A stretch of 64,000 bases of DNA from Pseudomonadota bacterium. Lineage in GTDB: Bacteria > Pseudomonadota > Gammaproteobacteria > Burkholderiales > Burkholderiaceae_C. The translations under genes were made by a program, and so were the position numbers. Location: NCBI GenBank assembly GCA_020161065.1, contig JAIUPH010000011.1, forward strand, positions 1 to 64,000, written 5' to 3'. Each line of letters starts with the position of its first letter. The first letter of the stretch is position 1. Below, one piece after another: positions 27,853-38,985 of this stretch. The notes under the pieces are model-generated. The model was not told the DNA's origin. It ran no database searches and worked only from the letters and a program-made list of their open reading frames with translations.

Positions 27853-28413
27853 ATGGCCGCGCCTGAGACGGCGCGCCGCGGCCGGCGCCACGCCGCGGCG
27901 GCGCCGCAGGATGCCCGCGAACTGGTCACGGCCCCGGTGCGCGAGTTGCTCGATCGTTTCCGCCTGGAAGACGTGGGGTCGCATCTGCTGCGCCGCGCGC
28001 ACTTCCTGGCCGAGGAGCTGTTTTCGCAGGAGTTCGCCGCCCAGTCGATCACGCCGCGGCAGAAGGCCGCGCTCGTCACGCTCTACCAGCAGCCCGGACT
28101 CAGCCAGAACTCGCTGGCCGACCGCTTGTTCATGGACCGCAACACGGTGGCCGAGATGGTTCGCCGGCTCGCTGCCAACGGCCTGGTGCGACGCGTTCCC
28201 GCCAGCGACGATCAGCGCGCGTACGAGCTGTTTCTCGCGCCGGCCGGCGCCGACATGCTCAACCGCGTGATGCCGCGCGATGCCCGCGTCGAACACCAGG
28301 TGCTCGAGCGCTTGCCGGAAGAGTACCGGCCGCTGTTCGTCAAGTGCCTGCGCCTGATCGTCGAGCGGCCCGCGGCCGCCCCCGCCGAAACCCGACCATC
28401 GCCCAGCGAGTAG
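27853..28413 (+). CDS. MarR-family transcriptional regulator
   Basis: 186 residues. The winged helix is visible at about 75-130: RQKAALVTLYQQPGLSQNSL, then RNTVAEMVRRLAANGLVRRV and PASDDQRAYELFLAPAGADML. An Ala/Arg-rich 30-residue N-terminus precedes it. It is divergent from the amn operon, the usual place for a MarR repressor released by the aromatic substrate. It is followed after five bases by the flotillin gene, so the two are probably cotranscribed. Confidence 0.85.
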   Translation: MAAPETARRGRRHAAAAPQDARELVTAPVRELLDRFRLEDVGSHLLRRAHFLAEELFSQEFAAQSITPRQKAALVTLYQQPGLSQNSLADRLFMDRNTVAEMVRRLAANGLVRRVPASDDQRAYELFLAPAGADMLNRVMPRDARVEHQVLERLPEEYRPLFVKCLRLIVERPAAAPAETRPSPSE

Positions 28414-28418
28414 CGCCC

Positions 28419-30092
28419 ATGGAGATCAACTTCGGTTCCGTGCTGTTGACGATCATCGTCGTCGTCGTCGCGATCGGCATCGCCTGGTGGCTGCTCTCCA
28501 AGCTCTACCAGCGCTCGACGAGCGAGACCTCGTTCGTGCGCACCGGCTTTCTCGGGTTGCGCGTGTGCATCTCCGGCGGCGCGCTGGTCATCCCGGTGCT
28601 GCACGAGGTGACCCGCGTCAACATGAACACGATGCGCATCGGCGTCTCGCACCGCGACCACGATGCCTTGATCACGCAGGACCGGCTGCGCGTCAACGTC
28701 GATGCAGACTTCTACGTCCGCGTGGCGCCGACGACCGAGGCGGTGAACGCCGCCGCGCGCACGCTGGGCGGCCGCACGATGTCGATCGACGCGATGCGGC
28801 AGCTGCTGTCGGCGCGCTTCGACGATGCGCTGCGCACCGCCGCCGCGGAATCGACCATGGAGGCGCTGCACGAGCACCGCAGCGCGTTCGCGCAACGCGT
28901 GCGCGCGCTGGCATCGCAAGGCATCGACACCAGCGGCCTGGAGATCGACAGCGTCTCGATCAGCTCGCTGGACCAGGCGTCGCGCGAGTTCTTCAATCCG
29001 AACAACGCCTTCGACGCCGCCGGCCTGACGAAGCTGACCGAGGAAATCGAGCAGCGGCGCAAGCGCCGCAACGAGGTCGAACGCGAAGCGCAGGTGCAGA
29101 TCCAGCGGCAGAACCTCGCGGCCGAGCGGCAGATGCTCGAGCTGCAAAAGGAGGAGGAATATGCCCGCCTGATGCAGGAGCGCGACATCGCGATCCGCCG
29201 TGCGCAGGAGCAGGCGCAGATCAGCATCGAGAGCGCCGAGATGCAGCGCTCGTCGCAGGTGGCGGAAGTCACGTCCACCGAAGCGGTCGAGCGGGCCAAG
29301 CTCGTGTCCGAGCGCACCGTGCGCGAGGAGAAGCTGCGCGTCGAGCAACAAGTGCGCGAGATCGAGATTTCCAAGGCACTGACGGTGGAGGTGGCCGAGA
29401 CCAAGCGCCGCCGCGCGCTGGAGCTCGAGCAGCAGCGCAACGAGATCGAGATCGCCGAGCACTCGCGCTTGCGCAACGAGGCCCTGGTCGACGCCGAGCG
29501 CTCGCGCGCCGAGGCGGTCAAGGCCGAGGAATCGGTGGTCACGCTGCGTGAGCTGGAGCGGGCGCAGCGCGACAAGGCGCTGGTGCTGGTGGCCGCCCAG
29601 CGCGATGTCGAGGTCAAAGGCCTGGCCATCGTGCAGGCCGCCGAGGCGGAGCGCGAAGCCGCTGCGCGCCGTGCCGAAGCCATGCGAACCACCGCCCTGG
29701 CCGAGAGCGACGCCGAACGGATGCGCCAGGCAACGGCCGACCAGGGGCACGAGATCGAGGCCCGCGCCCGCCGCGCGCTGAACGAGGCGGAGAACGCGAT
29801 GTCGGCCGAGACCCTGCAGTTGCGCATCCGCCTCGCGACGCTGGAGCGCATCGAGGCCGTCGTCCGCGAAAGCGCGCGTCCGCTCGAGAAGATCAGCGAG
29901 ATCAAGATCGTGCACGTCGACGGCCTTTCGGCGCCGTCGCCCACCGGTGGCGGCGGCGAGCCGGCCGCGAGCGTGTCGGACCAGGTCATGTCCAGTGCGC
30001 TGAAGTACAAGCTGCAGGCGCCGCTGGTCGAGGCGCTGCTTGAATCGGCCGGCATCAATGCGGGCGACGCGCGGCGCGATCTCCTGCCCTGA
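28419..30092 (+). CDS. Flotillin-like membrane scaffold protein
   Basis: 557 residues of the flotillin/YqiK family. One N-terminal membrane anchor (about 6-27, VLLTIIVVVVAIGIAWWLL), an SPFH/PHB domain (about 30-200, TGFLGLRVCISGGALVIPVLHEV), then a long Glu/Ala/Arg-rich coiled coil (about 210-490). It organises membrane microdomains. The start at 28419 is five bases after the MarR stop; the frame upstream is part of that gene. No NfeD partner is seen. The 3' end overlaps the convergent cyclase gene by 38 bp. Its placement directly after the amn regulator might be chance. Confidence 0.85.
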   Translation: MEINFGSVLLTIIVVVVAIGIAWWLLSKLYQRSTSETSFVRTGFLGLRVCISGGALVIPVLHEVTRVNMNTMRIGVSHRDHDALITQDRLRVNVDADFYVRVAPTTEAVNAAARTLGGRTMSIDAMRQLLSARFDDALRTAAAESTMEALHEHRSAFAQRVRALASQGIDTSGLEIDSVSISSLDQASREFFNPNNAFDAAGLTKLTEEIEQRRKRRNEVEREAQVQIQRQNLAAERQMLELQKEEEYARLMQERDIAIRRAQEQAQISIESAEMQRSSQVAEVTSTEAVERAKLVSERTVREEKLRVEQQVREIEISKALTVEVAETKRRRALELEQQRNEIEIAEHSRLRNEALVDAERSRAEAVKAEESVVTLRELERAQRDKALVLVAAQRDVEVKGLAIVQAAEAEREAAARRAEAMRTTALAESDAERMRQATADQGHEIEARARRALNEAENAMSAETLQLRIRLATLERIEAVVRESARPLEKISEIKIVHVDGLSAPSPTGGGGEPAASVSDQVMSSALKYKLQAPLVEALLESAGINAGDARRDLLP

Positions 30093-33000
30093 CCAGCGCC
30101 TCCGCGCACTGCCCCATCAACGCCTCGATGCGCGCCGGCATCTGCGCGTCGATGTCCATCGCCACCTCCGACCGCAGCCGATCGAGCAGTTCCCTCGCCT
30201 CGCCGGCGCGGCCCTGATCCAGCAGGTGCTGCGCCAGGTCGAGCCGGGCGCGGGCTTCCCAGGCCAGGGCGCCCTGGCTCTGCGCCACTTCGATGGCGCG
30301 CTGGAAGCAGGCTTCGATGTCGGCGGCGGGGCGGCCGAGCTTGGCGAGCACGGTGCCGCGGTAGCGGTGCAATTCGGCTTCGCTCCAATGCTCGCGGGTG
30401 CTGTGGGTGCGCTCGAGCCACAGCGCCAATGCGGCTTCGGTGCCTTCGGTGTGGCCGGCGGCTGCGCGCGTGGCGGCAAGGTGGCCTTGCCAATGCGGCA
30501 GGAAGTGCCGCGCGCCGGTCATGCGGAACAGCTCGAGCCCGCTTTGCAGGCCCTGCAGCCCGGGCTCGGTCTGCCCGCGCAGGCCGGCGACCCAGGCCTT
30601 GATCATGTAGCCGTGGGCCAGGAAGATCAGGATGTGCTGTTCGCTGCAATAGGCGATCAGCTCTTCGCTGTAGGCCTGCGCGCCTTCATCGTCGCGGCAG
30701 AAGATGCAATGCCAGCCGGCAAAGGCCAGCGCAAAGGCGAACGACAGCGGATGCGCCAGCCGCCGCGCCAGCGCAACGGCCTGCTGCGAGGCCTGCAGCG
30801 CCTGCGGCTGCCGGCCCTGCAGCCAATAGATCCAGATCAGATAGACGTAGCACAGCACGCCCGGGTCGTGCCCGAACAGGAAGGCGTGGCCGCCATGCCG
30901 CTCGACGGTGTACATCTGCAGGCAATGCTCGAGCTGCTGGCGCGATGCAGTGAATTCGCCGCGGAAGAATTGCGTCAGGCCCAGCGTCACGTCGCCTTCG
31001 ATCAGCAGATCGTCGCCGGGCGTGTTCTGCGCAATCTCGCAGAACCGTTCCGACATCGCGAGCGCGGTGTCCAGATTGGCGCTGACGATGTTGTAGGCCA
31101 CCTGCTGGTACAGGGCCGCCGGCAACAGCGGCGTGTTGCCCACCAGCGTGCACAGCGCCGAGACGCGGTCGCACGAGGCCTTGACCTCGTCGGCGGCGTA
31201 GCCCTTCCACGTCATCAACGCGTGGCCCAGCACGATGCGGAAATCGAGTTCGCGCACGTCGCGCTCGGGCGAAGGCGGCGTCTCCTCCAGCAGCGCCAGG
31301 CCGCGGCTGAAATGCGCCACGGCCTCTTGCGCCGACGAACTTTTCATCGCCAGCCGGCCGGCCGCGTGCCAATAGCGCATCGCCGGATCGCGCTTCTTGC
31401 CGGCGGTGTAGTGCTGCGCCAGCACGTCGGGCTGGCGCGCCGCCAGTTCGGGGAAGCGGTTCTCCATCACCTCCGCGATGTGCGCGTGCAGCGCCTCGCA
31501 ATGGCGCTTGAGCAGCGAGTCGTAGGCCACGTCGCGGATCAGCGCGTGCTTGAAGCGGTATTGGCCGCGGCTGCGGTCGCTGCGCGTCTGCACCAGGTCG
31601 GCCTTTTCCAATTCGGCCAGGCCGCGTTCGAGTGCGGCGGGGCTGCCGGTCCATACCGCGTCGAGCAGTTGGCGGTCGAAGTCGCGGCCGAGGATCGCGG
31701 CCACCTGGGCGACGGATTTCGTCTCGCCCATGTGGTCCAGCCGCGCCATCAAGGCGTCTTGCAGGCTTTCGGGGATGGTGCTCGCGGGCTCTGCAGCGGC
31801 GCCTTCGGCCCGCGCCGGCGCGGGTTGCGGCTGCGCATGGTCGACGAAATGCCGGGTCAGCATTTCCAGGTACAGCGGAATGCAGTCGCTCTTGCGCAGC
31901 AGCTCCTGCTGCAGGCTGTCGCGCAGCGCCACTTCGCCGGCCGCCAGGCGCACCAGTTCCAGTGCCGGGGCGTCGGGCAGCCGGCCCAACTCCACCGCGG
32001 CGATGTTGTCCTGCGCGGCCCACGGCGGCACGAATTCGGCGCGCGAGGTCATCAGCGTGTGCGTGGTGCTGCCCGGCGAGCCGGCCAGCCACAGGCCGAT
32101 CAGCTCCAGCGTCGACGGGTCGGCCCAGTGCAGGTCTTCCACCACCAGCAGCACCAGCGGCAGCGGGTACAGTTGCTTCACCAGGTCGGCCAGGTATTGC
32201 AGCGTCAGGCGCTTCTGGCGATCGGCGGTGAGGTTCAGCGGCGCATAGCCGGGCGGCACCGGCAGCGACAGCAGCATCGCCAGGCAAGGCACGGCCTGCG
32301 CGGGGTCGATGGCGGTGCGGCCGACCAGCGTTTCGATCACCTTGCACTTTTCGGCGTCGCTCATCGCGCCATGCGCCAGAAAGATCGCCTGCCACCAGTC
32401 GAGCACCGGGAACAGCGCGCTCTGGTTGTGATACGGCGAGCATTGCAATTCGACCGGCAGGATGCCGTGCTGCGCGCAGATCTCCTCCACATGCGCGCGC
32501 ACCAGCCGCGATTTGCCGATGCCGGGCTCGCCCCGCACCAGCACCGCGTGGCCGTCGTGTTGCACCGCTTTGTCGGCGCATTGGCGCAGCAGTTGCAGTT
32601 CGCCGTCGCGGCCGACGATCGGCAGCGTCTCCAGGCCGTGCGCGGCGGCAAAGCGGCTCAGCCGCGCGCTCGGGCCGATGATCTGCCGCACCCGCATCGG
32701 CTCAGCAATGCCCTTGAGCGTGCGCACGCCCAGGTCCTTGAATTCGAAAGCCTGGCCCAGCAGGCGCCGCGTGTGCGGCGAGATCACAACCGTGTCCGGC
32801 TCGGCCAGCGCCTGCAGCCGCGCCGCCAGATTGGGCGTGCTGCCGACCGCCAGGCGTTCGGCGGGCCCGCCGGCGCCGACGTGCTCGCCGATCACGACCT
32901 TGCCGGTGGCGATGCCCACGCGCACCTGCAATTGCACGCCCGGCGCGGGCTGCAGCGCGCGCACGGCCTGCACGACCCCCAGACCCGCGTGCCCGGCACG

Positions 33001-33426
33001 CAACGCGTCGTCCTCGTGCGCGCGCGGGTAGCCGAAATAGATCAGCAGCCCGTCGCCCAGGTGCTGCGCCACCCAGCCGTCATAAGGCTCGATGGCCGCG
33101 ACGCACGCGTCCTGGAAGCGGCGGATGATTTCGCGCAGGTCCTCCGGATCGAAGCGCGTGGACAGCGGCGTGGAGTCGACGATGTCGCAGAACATCACCG
33201 TCAGTTGCCGGCGCTCGCCGCCGTTGGCCACATTGGCCACCGCGGGCGCATCCGGTGCGGTCGCGGGCGCGGGGGCTGCAGCAGTTGCCGTGGAAGCTGC
33301 CGTGGCGGTTGCCGCGGCGGTTGCGGCTGCCGTTGCGGCCGCCGCCACCGCCTGCAACGAGGTGCCGCAGGCCTGGCAAAAGCGGAAGGTGTCGCCGTTG
33401 TCGGCGTGACATTGCGGGCACTTCAT
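30055..33426 (-). CDS. Class III nucleotide cyclase-AAA ATPase-TPR signalling protein
   Basis: 1123 residues. A zinc ribbon (C3, C6, C17, C20) is followed by an Ala/Thr-rich linker (26-66). A class III adenylate/guanylate cyclase domain (about 72-250) has metal Asps D81 (MFCDIVDST) and D125 (HLGDGLLIYF). An AAA/STAND ATPase follows (Walker A GEPGIGKSRL, about 299-308; LLVVEDLHWADPSTLELIGLW for Walker B). The C-terminal half (about 560-1110) is TPR-like helices. It is the common cyclase-ATPase fusion of proteobacteria and presumably senses a signal via TPR. No linked partner. Overlaps flotillin convergently at 30055-30092. Confidence 0.87.
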   Translation of the reverse strand: MKCPQCHADNGDTFRFCQACGTSLQAVAAAATAAATAAATATAASTATAAAPAPATAPDAPAVANVANGGERRQLTVMFCDIVDSTPLSTRFDPEDLREIIRRFQDACVAAIEPYDGWVAQHLGDGLLIYFGYPRAHEDDALRAGHAGLGVVQAVRALQPAPGVQLQVRVGIATGKVVIGEHVGAGGPAERLAVGSTPNLAARLQALAEPDTVVISPHTRRLLGQAFEFKDLGVRTLKGIAEPMRVRQIIGPSARLSRFAAAHGLETLPIVGRDGELQLLRQCADKAVQHDGHAVLVRGEPGIGKSRLVRAHVEEICAQHGILPVELQCSPYHNQSALFPVLDWWQAIFLAHGAMSDAEKCKVIETLVGRTAIDPAQAVPCLAMLLSLPVPPGYAPLNLTADRQKRLTLQYLADLVKQLYPLPLVLLVVEDLHWADPSTLELIGLWLAGSPGSTTHTLMTSRAEFVPPWAAQDNIAAVELGRLPDAPALELVRLAAGEVALRDSLQQELLRKSDCIPLYLEMLTRHFVDHAQPQPAPARAEGAAAEPASTIPESLQDALMARLDHMGETKSVAQVAAILGRDFDRQLLDAVWTGSPAALERGLAELEKADLVQTRSDRSRGQYRFKHALIRDVAYDSLLKRHCEALHAHIAEVMENRFPELAARQPDVLAQHYTAGKKRDPAMRYWHAAGRLAMKSSSAQEAVAHFSRGLALLEETPPSPERDVRELDFRIVLGHALMTWKGYAADEVKASCDRVSALCTLVGNTPLLPAALYQQVAYNIVSANLDTALAMSERFCEIAQNTPGDDLLIEGDVTLGLTQFFRGEFTASRQQLEHCLQMYTVERHGGHAFLFGHDPGVLCYVYLIWIYWLQGRQPQALQASQQAVALARRLAHPLSFAFALAFAGWHCIFCRDDEGAQAYSEELIAYCSEQHILIFLAHGYMIKAWVAGLRGQTEPGLQGLQSGLELFRMTGARHFLPHWQGHLAATRAAAGHTEGTEAALALWLERTHSTREHWSEAELHRYRGTVLAKLGRPAADIEACFQRAIEVAQSQGALAWEARARLDLAQHLLDQGRAGEARELLDRLRSEVAMDIDAQMPARIEALMGQCAEALVRAGDRAARRPH

Positions 33427-33610
33427 GTCTCGACCTCAGGGTAGCCAGCCGCGCCGACCGACGTCCGGGAGCGACCCGAGTTTGCCCACCACCGGCGTTA
33501 CAAGGCTGCTGGGGTATTCCCGCAAATCTTGAAGGGACAACTGGACAAGCCGGCCCGCGCGCGGTTCAGCCGGCGGACGCGACGGCGGGCTTGGACCGCG
33601 AGGCCGCCCC

Positions 33611-35233
<1,623 letters not shown>

Positions 35234-35244
35234 GGCGATGAGGT

Positions 35245-36453
35245 TCAGGCCGGGGCGACGGCCGCGCCCGCGTGGCGGCGGAAATGGCGGATGGCGATGA
35301 AGGCGCCCAGCGCCTGCAGCGCCGCGCAGAAGAAGAACGGCAGCCCGATCCAGACGTCGCCCGGCGGCCGGTGCGAGACCACGCCCAGCAGCGTGGCGCT
35401 GACCAGCGGCGCCAGCACCGCCATCAGGCTGGTGAGCGAAGCCACCGAGCCCATCGCCTGGCCTTGCTCGTGCGAGGCGGCGGCGTTGGAGACCAGGCTT
35501 TGGATCGAGGCCTGCGCGCCGCCGCCGATGAGGTTGCCGACGATGATCACGGCGAACATCATCCAGCCCTGGCTGGCCAGCCCGAAGCCGGCGTAGGTGA
35601 GCGCCGAGCCGATCAGCCCCACGGTGGCCAACTGCCGCGCCGACCAGCGCGCCAGCAAATGCTTGAGCAGGAAGCCCTGCACCAGCACCGACATCACGCC
35701 CACCGCGAACAGCGACCAGCCGTTCTGCGCCGGCCCCCAGCCGAACTTGAACGTGGTGTACAGCACCCAGGCGTTATGCAGCGTGAATTGCGCCAGCGCG
35801 GCCAGCGCGATCACCGCCACCAGCGGCCCCACGCCGTGCAACTGCGCCAGCCCGCGGAAGGCGCCGATCGGGTTGGCGCGCCGCCACTCGAAAGGGCGGC
35901 GCTTGTCGGCCGGCAGCGATTCGGGCAGCACGAAGAAGCCGTACAGCCAGTTCAGGATGGCCATGCCGCCGGCCACGAAGAACGGCAGGTGCACGTCGAT
36001 CGAGCCGAGCAGCCCGCCCATCACCGGCCCCAGCGTGAAGCCCAGCCCGAACATCGCGCCGATCAGCCCGAAGCGGCGCGCCCGCTCGGCCGGCGGCGTG
36101 ATGTCGGCCACGTAGGCGTTGGCCACCGCAGCGTTGGCCTGCATCAGGCCGCTGACGCAGCGCACCGCGATCAGCATCCACAACGCGGTGGCCAGCCCGG
36201 TGACGATGAAGCTCAGGGCCAGGCCCGAGAAGCCGATCAGCAGCACCGGCCGCCGTCCATGGCGGTCCGACAGCGCGCCGAGGATGGGCGAGCCGAAGAA
36301 GTTGGCCACGCCGAAGCTGAAGCTGACGACGCCGAACCAGAAGGTCTGCTCGGCCGGCGACGCGGTGAAGGTGCCGACGATCAGCGGCAGCACCGGCACG
36401 ATCAGCCCGATGGCGATCATGTCGATCAGCACCGTGATCAAAATGAACGGCAT
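35245..36453 (-). CDS. MFS transporter (TetA/TCR-type)
   Basis: About 402 residues and 12 helices from the ATG at 36453 ([27 protein letters not shown]). Motif A is in [20 protein letters not shown] (about 60-80), typical of drug/H+ antiporters of the TCR/Tet group. The frame is open further to a GTG at 36582 that overlaps the guaB stop (GTGA). That would add 43 Gly/Pro-rich residues encoded by GC palindromes, so the shorter start is preferred. It sits between guaB and guaA; a role in nucleoside or purine-analogue export is only a guess. Confidence 0.8.
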   Translation of the reverse strand: MPFILITVLIDMIAIGLIVPVLPLIVGTFTASPAEQTFWFGVVSFSFGVANFFGSPILGALSDRHGRRPVLLIGFSGLALSFIVTGLATALWMLIAVRCVSGLMQANAAVANAYVADITPPAERARRFGLIGAMFGLGFTLGPVMGGLLGSIDVHLPFFVAGGMAILNWLYGFFVLPESLPADKRRPFEWRRANPIGAFRGLAQLHGVGPLVAVIALAALAQFTLHNAWVLYTTFKFGWGPAQNGWSLFAVGVMSVLVQGFLLKHLLARWSARQLATVGLIGSALTYAGFGLASQGWMMFAVIIVGNLIGGGAQASIQSLVSNAAASHEQGQAMGSVASLTSLMAVLAPLVSATLLGVVSHRPPGDVWIGLPFFFCAALQALGAFIAIRHFRRHAGAAVAPA

Positions 36454-36476
36454 CGCCGCGGTTCTTCGTGCCCCCC

Positions 36477-36510
36477 GCCCGGCGGGTCCGCCGGGCGACC
36501 CCCCGGGGGG
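36477..36510. repeat. Two adjacent perfect GC palindromes
   Basis: GCCCGGCGG-GT-CCGCCGGGC (36477-36496, 9-bp arms) followed by CCCCCCGGGGGG (36499-36510). They lie between the guaB stop and the first conserved codons of the MFS gene. They could be an intergenic repeat or attenuator-like hairpin. Read as coding they give a Gly/Pro-rich extension. Confidence 0.55.
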
Positions 36511-36578
36511 GTGCGGGCCGGCTTGGGGCGGCCCGGCGCTCGGCCCGCTGCCTGCAGCGCCCTCGTCACTGCGCATCG

Positions 36579-38054
36579 TCACTCCGCCCGGTAGTTGGGC
36601 GCTTCCTTCGTGATCTGCACGTCGTGCACGTGGCTCTCGCGGATGCCGGAGGAGGTGATCTCGACGAACTGCGCCTTGGTCTTCATCTCTTCGATCGAGG
36701 CGCAGCCGCAGTAGTGCATGGAGGCGCGCAGGCCGCCGGCCATCTGGAAGATGATGCCGACCACCGAGCCCTTGTACGGCACCTGGCCTTCGATGCCCTC
36801 GGGCACCAGCTTGGCCGAGGTCTCGCCGGCGCCGCCTTCCTGCCCTTCCTGGAAGTAGCGGTCGGCCGAGCCCTTCTGCATGGCGCCGATCGAGCCCATG
36901 CCGCGGTAGCTCTTGTAGCTGCGGCCCTGGTACAGGATCACCTCGCCCGGCGCCTCTTCGGTGCCGGCGAAGGCACCGCCCATCATCACGCTGTCGGCGC
37001 CGGCGGCAATGGCCTTGGCCAGGTCGCCCGAGAAGCGGATGCCGCCGTCGGCGATCAGCGGCACGCCGCTGCCCTTCAGCGCCTTGGCCACGCCGTCGAT
37101 GGCCATGATCTGCGGCACGCCGACGCCGGTGACGATGCGCGTGGTGCAGATGCTGCCGGGGCCGATGCCGACCTTCACCGCGTCGGCGCCCGCTTCCACC
37201 AGCGCCAGCGCGGCGTCGCCGGTGGCGATGTTGCCGCCAATCACGTCGACCTGTGGGAAGTGCTTCTTCACCCAGCGCACGCGGTCCAGCACGCCGGCCG
37301 AATGGCCGTGCGCGGTGTCGACCACCAGCGCGTCGACGCCGGCCTTCACCAGCAGTTCCACGCGCTCCTCGGTGCCATCGCCCACGCCCACCGCGGCGGC
37401 CACGCGCAGCTTGCCCTGGGCATCGCGCGCGGCGTTGGGAAAGCTGGTCTGCTTGGTGATGTCCTTCACCGTCATCAGGCCGCGCAGTTCGAAGGCATCG
37501 TTGACGACCAGCACGCGCTCCAGCCGGTGCTGGTGCATCAGCGCCTTGCCTTCGCCGGGCGAGGCGCCTTCGTGCACGTAGACCAGGCGCTCGCGCGGCG
37601 TCATCACCTCGCGCACCGGGGCGTCCAGGCGCGATTCGAAGCGCAGGTCGCGGTTGGTGACGATGCCCACCACCGTCTTGCCCTGCAGCACCGGAAAGCC
37701 CGAGAAGCCGTGCTGGCGCGACAGCTCCAGCACCTCGCGCACGGTGGTCTCGGGCGTCACCGTGATGGGGTCGCGCAGCAACCCCGATTCATAACGCTTG
37801 ACGCGCGCCACTTCGGCGGCCTGCTGGCGCGGCGTCAGGTTCTTGTGCATGACGCCGATGCCGCCCTCTTGCGCGATGGCGATCGCCAGGCGCGCTTCGG
37901 TCACCGTGTCCATCGCCGCCGAGACCAGCGGCAGGTTCAGTCGGATGTTGCGGGACAGTCGGGTGGCAAGGCTGGTGTCGCGCGGCAACACCTGGGAGTA
38001 GGCGGGGACCAGCAACACATCGTCGAAGGTCAGCGCTTTGCCGAGTAGGCGCAT
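36579..38054 (-). CDS. guaB: IMP dehydrogenase
   Basis: 491 residues, normal length. It has the TIM-barrel start [19 protein letters not shown], the paired CBS domains (about 95-215), the catalytic loop with Cys in [16 protein letters not shown] and the flap [12 protein letters not shown]. It makes XMP from IMP with NAD, the rate-limiting step to GMP. A perfect TATAAT lies 26 bp upstream of the start on its strand. It is the first gene of the guaB-MFS-guaA set. Confidence 0.97.
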   Translation of the reverse strand: MRLLGKALTFDDVLLVPAYSQVLPRDTSLATRLSRNIRLNLPLVSAAMDTVTEARLAIAIAQEGGIGVMHKNLTPRQQAAEVARVKRYESGLLRDPITVTPETTVREVLELSRQHGFSGFPVLQGKTVVGIVTNRDLRFESRLDAPVREVMTPRERLVYVHEGASPGEGKALMHQHRLERVLVVNDAFELRGLMTVKDITKQTSFPNAARDAQGKLRVAAAVGVGDGTEERVELLVKAGVDALVVDTAHGHSAGVLDRVRWVKKHFPQVDVIGGNIATGDAALALVEAGADAVKVGIGPGSICTTRIVTGVGVPQIMAIDGVAKALKGSGVPLIADGGIRFSGDLAKAIAAGADSVMMGGAFAGTEEAPGEVILYQGRSYKSYRGMGSIGAMQKGSADRYFQEGQEGGAGETSAKLVPEGIEGQVPYKGSVVGIIFQMAGGLRASMHYCGCASIEEMKTKAQFVEITSSGIRESHVHDVQITKEAPNYRAE

Positions 38055-38079
38055 GAAAAGGCTCCGGGCGCAAAAGCGG

Positions 38080-38085
38080 ATTATA
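38080..38085 (-). promoter_or_regulatory. Likely -10 element of the guaB promoter
   Basis: TATAAT on the minus strand, 26 bp upstream of the guaB start. No clear TTGACA-like -35 is found at 17 bp spacing, so a regulated promoter is possible. Confidence 0.45.
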
Positions 38086-38167
38086 GGGATGACCCTCGAT
38101 CCGCCCGGCTCCCCGTTACAGACCGGACACCCGTGCCCCCATGGCGGCGACTACACTGCGCGCCATC

Positions 38168-38704
38168 ATGCGTCGACCGCCCCTCTCCCCGCTTCACCGC
38201 CGGCGTCTGGTGGGCGTGCTCGCCGCCAGCCTGGCCCTGCTGCTGGCGCTGCCGGCGGCGGCGCAGTGGCGCTGGCGCGATGCCAATGGCCGCGTGACCG
38301 CGAGCGACCGGCCGCCGCCGCGCGAGATTCCCGACAAAGACATCCTGCAGCGCCCCGCCGCGGCCGCGCGCCCCACCGCCAACGCGGCGCCGGCCAACAC
38401 GGCCGCGTCGGCTGCGGTGGTGGCGGCATCGGGCCCCGCCTCGGCGCCGGTCGACAAAGACCTGCAGGCCCGCAAGAAGGCGGCCGAAGCCGAGCAGCAG
38501 GCCAAGGCCAAGGCCGAAGAGCAGCGCAACGCCGCGATCCGCGCCGACAACTGCGCCCGCGCGCGCAGCCACCTGGCCACGCTGGACAGCGGCCAGCGCC
38601 TGGCGCGCATCAACGACAAGGGCGAGCGCGAGGTGCTCGACGACGCCGCCCGCGCCGCCGAGGTGCGGCGCGCGCGCGACGTCATCGCGTCGGATTGCCG
38701 CTGA
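38168..38704 (+). CDS. DUF4124-domain exported protein
   Basis: 178 residues. A basic N-terminus and hydrophobic segment (RRRLVGVLAASLALLLALPAAAQ) form a signal peptide. The mature start QWRWRDANGRVTASDRPPPREIPDKDI is the DUF4124 pattern seen in many betaproteobacterial envelope proteins. An Ala-rich region and a Lys/Glu-rich helix (KDLQARKKAAEAEQQAKAKAE) follow. Function unknown. Its 3' end overlaps the convergent rnfH gene by 23 bp. The ATG at 38168 is preferred to the one at 38141 because it gives a compact signal peptide. Confidence 0.78.
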   Translation: MRRPPLSPLHRRRLVGVLAASLALLLALPAAAQWRWRDANGRVTASDRPPPREIPDKDILQRPAAAARPTANAAPANTAASAAVVAASGPASAPVDKDLQARKKAAEAEQQAKAKAEEQRNAAIRADNCARARSHLATLDSGQRLARINDKGEREVLDDAARAAEVRRARDVIASDCR

Positions 38705-38981
38705 GCGCCTTCTTGCCCTTGTAGCGCTGGCGCCGCGCTTCCTTGGGGTCGACCTGCAGCGGCCGGTAGATCTCCACCCGGTCGCGCTCGCGCAAGAGCT
38801 GGTCCAGGCCGCAGGCGCGGCCCCACACGCCCACCGCTACCGCCTGCAGGTCCAGCCCGGCGCGCGGCAGCACGCCGCTGGCGAGCAGCGCGTCGCGCAC
38901 CGTGGCGCCGGCCGGCAGTTGCAGCGGCGTCAGGTCGATGCGGTGCGGCGCCGCGCCGTAGGCCACCTCCACGGCGATCAT
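38682..38981 (-). CDS. rnfH: RnfH-family ubiquitin-like protein
   Basis: About 99 residues from MIAVEVAYGA; an in-frame upstream ATG at 38999 adds MAAAEA and would overlap ratA. The family pattern is clear: VAYGAAPHRIDLTPLQLPAGATVRDALLASG, then VGVWGRACGLDQLLRERDRVEIYRPLQVDPKEARRQR. It belongs to the UPF0125/RnfH family and sits beside ratA as in most beta- and gammaproteobacteria. Role is not firmly established. Confidence 0.85.
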   Translation of the reverse strand: MIAVEVAYGAAPHRIDLTPLQLPAGATVRDALLASGVLPRAGLDLQAVAVGVWGRACGLDQLLRERDRVEIYRPLQVDPKEARRQRYKGKKALSGNPTR

Positions 38982-38985
38982 GGCC

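Noticed and set aside
30040-33444. An 1134-residue plus-strand open frame
   Set aside because: Lies antisense to the cyclase-ATPase-TPR gene, which has clear motifs; the plus frame has none.
33427-33610. Small minus-strand frame between the cyclase and guaA genes
   Set aside because: 62 residues, Pro/Arg-rich, no family resemblance; treated as intergenic.
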